DNA of 64,000 nt, taken from Candidatus Opimibacter skivensis. GTDB lineage: Bacteria; Bacteroidota; Bacteroidia; Chitinophagales; Saprospiraceae. A model generated the notes under the pieces. It saw only the letters and a list, made by a program, of their open reading frames with translations. It made no database searches and was not told the origin of the DNA. The stretch is taken from assembly GCA_016721905.1 (NCBI GenBank), contig JADKHH010000023.1:1-64000 (forward strand), in the 5' to 3' direction. Positions 32,401 through 38,928 of this stretch are shown in pieces (positions within the stretch are counted from its first letter, which is position 1; every line of letters starts with the position of its first letter). Made by a program: the position numbers and the translations under genes.

Positions 32401-32688
32401 GATGTGGTCGTTGAATCTATGCTGAGTCCGCAGGTTATATTGTCATCGCAGATCGAAGGTTTGTTTCACATCGAAGTGAATGCTGCAGTGGAACTCAGAG
32501 GCGTAACCGTGATCAGCGGACTTTCGCAGGGCAATACCGGTGCTGCTTTTGAAAATCATGGAAACCTGACATTGCACAATACAACGATCATCAGGAATCC
32601 ATTATTTGCTTCCGGAGAATACCTGATTCGTAATCACCCTGGCGCTGAATTGACTTTTTCAGGGGAATGTATTATGGAGAGAGATTGA
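17447..32688 (+). CDS. Giant beta-helix surface protein (FHA-like adhesin), about 5,080 residues, one frameshift
   Basis: Two long open frames (to 19617, then to 32688) are one gene. A missing G in the run at 19573-19577 breaks it, and adding one base gives IGQGGGSGNSSGNYGIVV, in perfect register with the repeats. Layout: signal peptide, residues about 1-33; N-terminal beta-sandwich-like domain, about 34-240; four super-repeats at 243-1036, 1037-2064, 2065-3326 and 3327-4519; then an Ig-like/PKD-like pair, two SdrB-like domains (GVVFQDFDLDQFPDAGEG type) and a beta-helix-like tail starting VTNTLDDGPGSFRQAL. The rung motifs (ITSSGGNVTVTG, ISAGGSGTVTV) resemble filamentous-haemagglutinin-type beta-helices. 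Adhesion or surface-filament function is inferred. No canonical T9SS type A sorting domain is visible at the C-terminus. Confidence 0.85.
18173..31002 (+). repeat. Four tandem super-repeats inside the giant protein gene
   Basis: Boundaries are set by the tyrosine in the recurring SAPDY/SPHY/APHY junction: 18173, 20554, 23638, 27424 and the equivalent position 31003. Each unit opens with a YLIT...DxAGNGETL module and continues with a GNDxINVxAF/NGGxGNDxVxMNGDI module. A rung array follows, then an LSDAELD...IGxATxGDI module, and it closes with VNNDGxDAxxGTFxGLPEG...GGTGNDVVIT. Corrected lengths are 794, 1028, 1262 and 1193 codons. By hand I count about 12, 19, 26 and 24 rungs. Confidence 0.85.
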
Positions 32689-32708
32689 TCAGCACTACTG
32701 ATCGATAG
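32686..32708. terminator. Small hairpin between convergent genes
   Basis: ATTGATCAG and CTGATCGAT pair around CACTA, just after the giant gene and before the end of the araC-type gene. There is no T-run on either side, so this is a weak candidate. Confidence 0.3.
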
Positions 32709-32722
32709 CACCAACAGGGTGT

Positions 32723-33613
32723 TTAGGCCTGTGCTTGTCTGAGGTATTGCTTCGGTGTATAGCCAAATCTCTTTTTGAAAGCAGAGATAAAATGGCTTGG
32801 GTTCTGGTAGCCTATTTTAAATGCAATTTCTTTGACCAGCAATTCACCGGACTCCAGCATCTGCATGGCTGATTCCAGTTTGTGATCAGCATGATATTGG
32901 TGAATGGTCTTACCGAAGATATAGCGGTAGCCTTCCTTCAGTGTATTTCTCGGTAGTTCATAGACCAGAGCCAGATGATCCGGATCTGGCACGGTATCTA
33001 TATGGCTGATGATATGGCGGCGTACTTCATGGATTTTGCTTTCTATCGCAGGAGTCATCATGACAGGACAAGCCTCCATGTGCTGACCAAAGGCGGTCTC
33101 CATGATGAGACTGAAGATCTCCAGAAATTTTGCTTGTTCGAAGATGGATTTGAAAGGAACCTGAAGTTTGTGATGTAGTATTTGATCAAAACAAACAAGC
33201 AGGGAAGGGTTGACGGGAATCAGTTTCATCAGGTCCCGCATATTTAGCTTCGGCGCTGTTTCAAGTTGATGTTGGTCGAAAGCGGGATTTATCAGTGAAT
33301 GCAGTTTAGATACTTCCATCTGCACGGTATAAAATTCAGTTTCTGGCTGGTATACCATTTTGGCCTGCCATTCTCCTTTTGGAAAAGCCAGGAAGATAGC
33401 CTCACCGGTATTGAGTTCAAGTGGGTGAGGGATGAAGGAAGTATGGATCCGCATATGCCCCTGTTTGAGGCAAAACAGGTATACATCCATCGGCTGACAC
33501 TGCACATCCACAGTACCTGCATCCTTGTCCTGATAGGCTCTCAACGTAGCCATTTCCCTGATTTCGACTTCTTTCAACTGCACATTTCCCATACGGTCCG
33601 CCCTGATATCCAC
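32723..33613 (-). CDS. AraC family transcriptional regulator
   Basis: This 296-residue protein has a C-terminal AraC-type double helix-turn-helix over roughly the last 100 residues: LALVYELPRNTLKEGYRYIF, GKTIHQYHADHKLESAMQML, then VKEIAFKIGYQNPSHFISAF and KKRFGYTPKQYLR. The GYQNPSHFISAFKKRFG segment is the family signature. The N-terminal 190 residues look like a ligand-sensing domain without a match I can name (MRIHTSFIPHPLELNTGEAI). The gene is convergent with the giant protein gene. Its target is unknown. A shorter start at M9 (GNVQL) is possible. Confidence 0.9.
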   Translation of the reverse strand: MDIRADRMGNVQLKEVEIREMATLRAYQDKDAGTVDVQCQPMDVYLFCLKQGHMRIHTSFIPHPLELNTGEAIFLAFPKGEWQAKMVYQPETEFYTVQMEVSKLHSLINPAFDQHQLETAPKLNMRDLMKLIPVNPSLLVCFDQILHHKLQVPFKSIFEQAKFLEIFSLIMETAFGQHMEACPVMMTPAIESKIHEVRRHIISHIDTVPDPDHLALVYELPRNTLKEGYRYIFGKTIHQYHADHKLESAMQMLESGELLVKEIAFKIGYQNPSHFISAFKKRFGYTPKQYLRQAQA

Positions 33614-33776
33614 GTTTCTTCTTTGAATTTTATAATAACGATCACAAACCTATTAAGTTGCTAAGTACCTGATTATGAGTAATAGTTTCATGGTATACCC
33701 CTACAGGACGGCCGTAAAGGTAACTGATCAGGGATTTTAGGGGGATGACTGATGTCATGAGGGGGTATGATTTTAG

Positions 33777-33850
33777 GTTGATGGGTTGATGGGTTGATGA
33801 GTTTATGGGTTGATAGGTTGATAGGTTGATGAGTTATGGGTTGGATGGGG
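33777..33850. repeat. TTGATGGG/TTGATAGG tandem low-complexity tract
   Basis: The tract reads ggttgatgggttgatgggtt, then ttgataggttgataggttga, with a period of about 10 bases. The rest of the 33614-34118 gap holds further low-complexity words (gcctcagcctcagccttcgc near 33990) and no gene. A ctccagacag word near 33930 also occurs in the repeats at 48.3 and 49.2 kb. Confidence 0.7.
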
Positions 33851-34118
33851 TTGTGTGTTTTTTAAAAGGTTTTTTGCGCAGAGTCGCAGGAGGTTAAATT
33901 GCTCTAATTGTTCTAATGAGAATCCATCTCCAGACAGTCCCCCAGCTCCTTGCTCCTTGCTTTTAGGCCCCTTGAGCCCCTTAAGCCTCTTTTGCCTCAG
34001 CCTCAGCCTTCGCCTCAGCCGGTTGCTGAGCTGTAGCACGAGGATGTGGGTGAGCAGGTCGAAGCATCGCCTTTCCGCCCTTTCTCCTTATCTTTCCGCC
34101 CGAAATACACAATACATC

Positions 34119-34646
34119 ATGTTAAGTGAAAAAATGATCAACGCGCTCAACGAGCAGATCGCCTTTGAAGGATACGCTTCTTTTCTTTACCTCGCACAAG
34201 CTGGTTGGTTTGAAAACAAATCCATGGTGGGATGTGCGTCCTTTATGTACCGGCAGTCCGCTGAGGAGCATATGCACATGATGAAGATATTCCGCTACCT
34301 CCTGGAGATGGATGCCGTGGCGATTAGCCCTGCCATCAAGCAACCGCCTGCAGAGTTTAAAGATGTCAGGACTATCTTTTCGGAAACACTGGCACATGAG
34401 AAAAGAGTCACCGCGTCGATTAATGACCTGGTCGCCCTGGCCATCAAGGAAAGTGATCACGCTACATACGCCTTCCTCCAATGGTATGTCACCGAACAGC
34501 GCGAAGAAGAAAGCCTCATGCGCACCATCCTCGATAAAATCAACCTGATAGGAGACGGTGCCCAAAGCCTCTATTTTATCGATAAGGAAATCGAAGCGCT
34601 TAACCAGGCGACTGTTGCTGCTGAAAAAGCAGAAGGAGGAGAATAG
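34119..34646 (+). CDS. Ferritin (non-haem iron storage)
   Basis: I start at ATG 34119 (MLSEKMINALNEQIAFEGYA). An in-frame extension upstream only translates low-complexity DNA. The 175-residue product is a normal bacterial FtnA-like ferritin. It shows a four-helix bundle with the ferroxidase glutamates and histidine in FEGYASFLYL and SAEEHMHMMKIF, HEKRVTASI, and YVTEQREEESLM near the end of helix D. It would store iron as a 24-mer in the cytoplasm. It stands alone. An AGCAGTT tandem repeat begins almost immediately after the stop. Confident assignment. Confidence 0.95.
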   Translation: MLSEKMINALNEQIAFEGYASFLYLAQAGWFENKSMVGCASFMYRQSAEEHMHMMKIFRYLLEMDAVAISPAIKQPPAEFKDVRTIFSETLAHEKRVTASINDLVALAIKESDHATYAFLQWYVTEQREEESLMRTILDKINLIGDGAQSLYFIDKEIEALNQATVAAEKAEGGE

Positions 34647-34647
34647 T

Positions 34648-34731
34648 AGCAGTTAGCAGTTAGCAGTTAGCAGTTAGCAGTTAGCAGTTAGCAGTTAGCA
34701 GTTAGCAGTTAGCAGTTAGCAGTTAGCAGTT
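34648..34731. repeat. AGCAGTT heptamer, 12 perfect tandem copies
   Basis: Bases 34648-34731 are 84 bases of exact AGCAGTT repeats, starting two bases after the ferritin stop. A further short copy (cagttagcagttagcat) follows near 34783. Slippage at this tract could vary its length. Confidence 0.95.
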
Positions 34732-34740
34732 ATTTTTGAG

Positions 34741-34778
34741 GAAACAAATTAGCGGAAATTAGCGTGAATTAGCGGCGG
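34741..34778. repeat. TTAGCG dispersed repeat, left copy
   Basis: The segment starting gaaacaaattagcggaaatt and ending agcgtgaattagcggcgg recurs inverted at 36240-36276, on the other side of the glycosyltransferase gene. The two differ by about one mismatch and one indel. Confidence 0.85.
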
Positions 34779-34873
34779 AGATTCAGTTAGCAGTTAGCAT
34801 AGTTTATGATAGTGAGAAATTAATCCTGCCTTCGCCTCAGCCTCAATAAACATATCTTGCGCCAGCAATAAAC

Positions 34874-35881
34874 ATGAAATTTCTAATCATCCAAACCGCT
34901 TTCATCGGAGACGTAGTGCTCGCTACGCCGCTGATTGAAAAACTAAAGCAATTCTATCCGGAGAGTGAGATTGATTTTTTATTGCGCAAGGGCAATGAAG
35001 GCCTGCTGACAGGGCATCCGCTGCTCAGGCAGGTATTGATCTTCGACAAGAAAAAGGGTAAATACAAAAACCTGTTTTCCCTGATCAACACCATCCGAAA
35101 GGAGAAGTATGATCATGTCATCAACCTGCAGCGGTTTTTTGCATCTGGAATGCTGACGGCATTTTCCGGAGCAAAGCATACAATAGGTTTTGATAAGAGT
35201 CCGTTCTCCTTCTTTTTTTCCGAATCATTACCTCATCATATTTCAGCCACCGGCACAGAACATGAAGTCAATCGTAATCTTTCATTGATTACAAAACTCA
35301 CGGATACTTCTTTTGTTCGCCCCAGGCTGTATCCATCTGAGAGTGATTTTAAAAAGATCGTTCCATCCGTACCTTATGTATGCATAGCCCCTGCCTCCGT
35401 ATGGTTTACCAAGCAATGGCCGGCAGCTAAATGGATTGAACTGATTGAGAAATTGCCTGAAAATCTATCCATCTATCTGATGGGTGGTAAATCAGATATT
35501 GATCTTTGTACCCACATCAAGTGGAACATCATCAATCATGTGCCCCGGCTCCGCTCAGGAGAGGATCCAACCATACATATTGTTGCAGGCCAATTATCCT
35601 TTCTCGAATCAGCCGCCTTGATGAAGAATGCGCGCATGAACTTCGTCAATGATTCCGCGCCCTTGCATTTTGCCTCCGCCGTCAATGCACCCGTCGCGGC
35701 TATGTTTTGCTCCACGGTTCCCGCCTTCGGATTCGGCCCTTTATCAGATGAGTCTTTCGTTTTCGAGACCACTGAAAAGCTGGATTGCCGTCCCTGCGGC
35801 TTGCATGGATACAAGCAATGCCCCAAAGGCCATTTCAAATGCTCCCACATTGATATTGATTCCGTTGTCAAAATATTGTAA
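34874..35881 (+). CDS. Glycosyltransferase family 9 (heptosyltransferase-like)
   Basis: This 335-residue protein begins MKFLIIQTAFIGDVVLATPL, the GT9 opening with the G-D-x-x-L-x-T-P motif. It continues with YDHVINLQRF and the C-terminal donor-binding half: IAPASVWFTKQWPAAKWIEL, LMGGKSD, IHIVAGQLSFLESAALMKNA and NDSAPLHFASAVNAPVAAMF. GT9 enzymes add ADP-heptose or related sugars to lipopolysaccharide cores at the inner membrane. The cysteines near the end (CRPCGLHGYKQCPKGHFKC) match the C-x-x-C...C...C arrangement often seen in Bacteroidota members. It stands alone between repeats. The exact sugar is unknown. Confidence 0.9.
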   Translation: MKFLIIQTAFIGDVVLATPLIEKLKQFYPESEIDFLLRKGNEGLLTGHPLLRQVLIFDKKKGKYKNLFSLINTIRKEKYDHVINLQRFFASGMLTAFSGAKHTIGFDKSPFSFFFSESLPHHISATGTEHEVNRNLSLITKLTDTSFVRPRLYPSESDFKKIVPSVPYVCIAPASVWFTKQWPAAKWIELIEKLPENLSIYLMGGKSDIDLCTHIKWNIINHVPRLRSGEDPTIHIVAGQLSFLESAALMKNARMNFVNDSAPLHFASAVNAPVAAMFCSTVPAFGFGPLSDESFVFETTEKLDCRPCGLHGYKQCPKGHFKCSHIDIDSVVKIL

Positions 35882-35955
35882 GAGAGTGAGAGGTGTGAGA
35901 GTAAGAGGTGTAAGAGAGTGAGAGAGTAAGAGGAGTGAGAGTTTTAGCTACAATA
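35882..35955. repeat. GAGAGTGAGAGGTG/TAAGAG low-complexity tract
   Basis: The tract reads gagagtgagaggtgtgagag, then taagaggtgtaagagagtga, starting right after the stop codon. Complementary words (cttactctcttacctctcac) occur at about 48380-48415, inside the 5' region of the oxygenase gene. It is followed by ccagctgccagcttccag words. The rest of 35956-36392 holds the palindrome and the second TTAGCG copy, and no gene. Confidence 0.75.
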
Positions 35956-36022
35956 GTTAGCTACCAGCTGCCAGCTTCCAGAGTATATTCACTAGTCACT
36001 ATTACATAAAATGTTATGCAAA

Positions 36023-36064
36023 ATAAAAAGTAGAGACGCGATTAATCGCGTCTCTACTTTTTAT
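36023..36064. repeat. 42-bp perfect palindrome
   Basis: The sequence is ATAAAAAGTAGAGACGCGAT followed by TA and its exact reverse complement, giving 21 paired bases with no spacer. It contains TAGAGACGCG and its mirror CGCGTCTCTA. It has a T5 run at its 3' side and an A5 run at its 5' side, so it could act as a bidirectional terminator or a REP-like element. Confidence 0.9.
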
Positions 36065-36239
36065 ATCGGTCCTGGCTCCCACCGTTGAGCTTAAGTTGAC
36101 TTAAGTGGTTGCTGTCGCACCAGGATGAGGTAAAGCAGGTCGAAGCACTCGCGTACGATAAATCAAAAAAATCATTTTCAAGGCAGTCATCTGTGCAGAC
36201 GTTTTCAACGTCAGGTAATCAATCCTACTTTATGCTCTT

Positions 36240-36276
36240 CCGCCGCTAATTCACGCTAATTTTCGCTAATTGTTTC
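36240..36276. repeat. TTAGCG dispersed repeat, right (inverted) copy
   Basis: The segment starting ccgccgctaattcacgctaa and ending tttcgctaattgtttc is the inverted partner of 34741-34778. Confidence 0.85.
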
Positions 36277-36392
36277 AAATACTGGAATGCGAACTTTTCA
36301 CTTTTACCTGGTTATTGCTTATTGGCTATTAAAGCAATGTTTATTCTATCTCCTGACAGCCCCTATGCCCTCTGCTCTATGCCCTATGCTTT

Positions 36393-38759
36393 TCATTCCA
36401 GCACCACACTCCTGACATAAAACTCATACGTCTTCCCCCAATCTTCCTTCGCAATCCCGGGGCCAACAGAAATCTGCAGGCTTTCTACCTGATTCAAATC
36501 TAATTCCGTCGCATATCCTGCAACAGAATAATACGGCAGGAAAGTAGGGTAGGGACGTGGCAGAATGACCGGTGTCACTTTTTTCAAATCACTGAGCTTC
36601 ATCTTGTACTCAGATACATCTGGATAAAGTTCAATCAATCCCCCAAACGCAGATCCATCCTTCATGACCAGCGCCACCTGTATCGGAAATGTACCTCCTC
36701 CAAAAGTGGAAGCATTCACGACAAGTGTTTTCTTCTTGATCACTTCTTTTTCATGACCGGCGATGAGATCACCAAAATAATGGCGCATCGAATAATCAGC
36801 AATCAAGGTTGCATCAGGATTTTCATCATCTACCTCCGTGAGCCCCTTCAATATCAGGTATAGATAAGAGATGCCCGACGCATCATTTTTCTTGAGGCCT
36901 GAATCAGGTACCCATTTACGGTTCAACCACAGATAATCTGTTGAAGCTTCGAAAAGAGAAATGGGTTGTTTGCCTTTTGATTTATCGGATGGGGCTACCC
37001 TGGCAGACACATAAGCTGTCGCTGGTTCGGTGCTTCCCTCTGGCCAGTGGGATATGCCCTTCCAGTCAAATTTTGTTTTTGACTCCAACAGGATGGAATC
37101 ATCTTTCTCATACGCAGGGCTCATCAATAAGTATACACCTGGTTTCAAGGCTACTTCATTACCTTTTGTTTCGAAGTAGATCAGGCTGTCGCGCCAATCC
37201 ACGCTTTCGATAGCAAAGCCATCCTCAAATCCAGGAAGATGAAATTTTATCGGATGTCTTTCGTAGCGAAGGACCGCTCTTGTTTTTTCCAGACTGTTTC
37301 TTCCAAAAAGATTATCAGTCACGATCGCATCAGGCATGATTTCTACACGCCATGCTCCTTCTGCAACTTTATCAAGGAAGTAAGCCCCCGTCCCACTATA
37401 TTCCACCAGCGGTGATTTGCCCCATCCGGCGATCAGTTGCAATTCCGATGGATTGGTGATAAGCGTAGTTGTATGATTGGTGTAGATGAATTTGTCCTTC
37501 GTGACCATTTCCGCCAGGTCTTGTTCATAATTGATCCTGAATGCACCAAACAATATGTTATCCGGATAATGTCCATAATCCGAATACAATGGAATCTGCC
37601 TGAATACCTCCGCACAAATCATCAGGCTCAATGCCTTCCGCGGTGCATAGAGCAGGTTCATATAATGTGTGTTGTACTCAGTATTGAAAGGCGCGAGAAA
37701 TGTTGGATCATACGAAAAGTGCGTCGCCAGTTGGATGCCTGCTGTTCTGAAGCTCCTCGCCATCGCGGGGTACATATAGGAAGACGCCATATCTGCGGCA
37801 TCAAATTCGTAAACGATGCGTGCTGAACCATTCTTTTTCATGACCGCATCAAAAGGAATCTGATATTGATCAACATTTGGCAACATGTTGCCACCCAGTT
37901 CTTTCTGAAATCCTAACCCGGTCGGATACCATTGGAAAGTACCTCCATCTATACCCGCAGCATAATAGTCTTCAGCATAATTGATGCCGTGGGTGACATT
38001 GTAAAAAACCGGTTTGGTACACCCGGTAGATCTGATGGCATCTTTCATACGGCGAACGAAGGATTCTACGTTTGCTGCTTCACCGCGGTGATGAGGTTCG
38101 TTGCACACCTCAAAGGCAATAATGGATGGATCATTTTTGTACGCAATCCCGGTGTATCGGTTGACGTGATTGACAAACTGGGCCAGGTAGTTCTCCTGCG
38201 CTTTGATAGCGGCCGGATCGACCAGGCAACCATCCTTGCCATATTTGGATGAAAAGCCTGGTGTAGGCTCATCCGGGTCAGGCCATCCGTTGCCCCAATA
38301 AGCGATGGGCGTAATAATAGCCTTGATATTACGCTCCTGTAATCGTTGTAATAAATAATCGAAGAGCTCAAGGTGCTCATTGTCAATCAGATTGCCCAAC
38401 GAATCACTGATTTCACAATCCCAGACATGCACACGGTATAGATCAAGGCCCAGGCGGGTGAAGTGGGACACGTCCTGATCGATGGCATCTTTGAGATTGA
38501 TACCCAGCTTTTTAGCTGACCTGTAGGCATGGGCAAAGGGGGTTGTGTAATTGACACCGAACCCGGTGATCTCCTTATCATTTTCACGCCAGTGCATGAT
38601 GCCGTCAGCGTTTATGGTCACCTGATCGTTTACCTCCTGAGCATAGGCTGCATCAAATGGAAAATGTAGCGATATCGCTACAAAGGCAGCCATCATAAAT
38701 TTGGAATTATTCCAAATTAGCTTATTTATTGTTGGTGATTTGCATCCTGAGCCTTTCAT
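36393..38759 (-). CDS. Secreted GH5-like glycoside hydrolase
   Basis: I start at ATG 38759, which opens MKGSGCKSPTINKLIWNNSK and then a hydrophobic signal (MMAAFVAISLHFPFDAAYA). A shorter start at about 38696 is possible. The N-terminal half is a clan GH-A TIM barrel of the cellulase/GH5 type: GLDLYRVHVWDCEISDSLGN, then SIIAFEVCNEPHHRGE with the acid/base glutamate near residue 221, and ARIVYEFDAADM with the nucleophile near residue 318. The C-terminal 350 residues are beta-rich and may hold accessory binding domains. The gene is divergent from susC (169 bases between starts), so it probably belongs to the same utilisation locus. The specificity cannot be read from sequence; a galactan- or mannan-type substrate is possible. 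I see no clear T9SS tail. Confidence 0.75.
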   Translation of the reverse strand: MKGSGCKSPTINKLIWNNSKFMMAAFVAISLHFPFDAAYAQEVNDQVTINADGIMHWRENDKEITGFGVNYTTPFAHAYRSAKKLGINLKDAIDQDVSHFTRLGLDLYRVHVWDCEISDSLGNLIDNEHLELFDYLLQRLQERNIKAIITPIAYWGNGWPDPDEPTPGFSSKYGKDGCLVDPAAIKAQENYLAQFVNHVNRYTGIAYKNDPSIIAFEVCNEPHHRGEAANVESFVRRMKDAIRSTGCTKPVFYNVTHGINYAEDYYAAGIDGGTFQWYPTGLGFQKELGGNMLPNVDQYQIPFDAVMKKNGSARIVYEFDAADMASSYMYPAMARSFRTAGIQLATHFSYDPTFLAPFNTEYNTHYMNLLYAPRKALSLMICAEVFRQIPLYSDYGHYPDNILFGAFRINYEQDLAEMVTKDKFIYTNHTTTLITNPSELQLIAGWGKSPLVEYSGTGAYFLDKVAEGAWRVEIMPDAIVTDNLFGRNSLEKTRAVLRYERHPIKFHLPGFEDGFAIESVDWRDSLIYFETKGNEVALKPGVYLLMSPAYEKDDSILLESKTKFDWKGISHWPEGSTEPATAYVSARVAPSDKSKGKQPISLFEASTDYLWLNRKWVPDSGLKKNDASGISYLYLILKGLTEVDDENPDATLIADYSMRHYFGDLIAGHEKEVIKKKTLVVNASTFGGGTFPIQVALVMKDGSAFGGLIELYPDVSEYKMKLSDLKKVTPVILPRPYPTFLPYYSVAGYATELDLNQVESLQISVGPGIAKEDWGKTYEFYVRSVVLE

Positions 38760-38928
38760 ATCGCTAAAATTTACACTTAAAATGAAATATTTATGTGTTG
38801 GATAATTGCCAATCATGTGTAAATTAGCCGCTGCATATCCAACCGTCCCTGAACAACTAAGGTAATGATGAACACCCACTCAATTTCAAGGACAAACTTT
38901 ATCAACTATATTTTAATTAAACTGACTT

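Noticed and set aside
33855..34118. In-frame extension of ferritin upstream of ATG 34119
   Set aside because: It translates low-complexity CTT/GCC words into a serine/leucine-rich stretch not found in ferritins.
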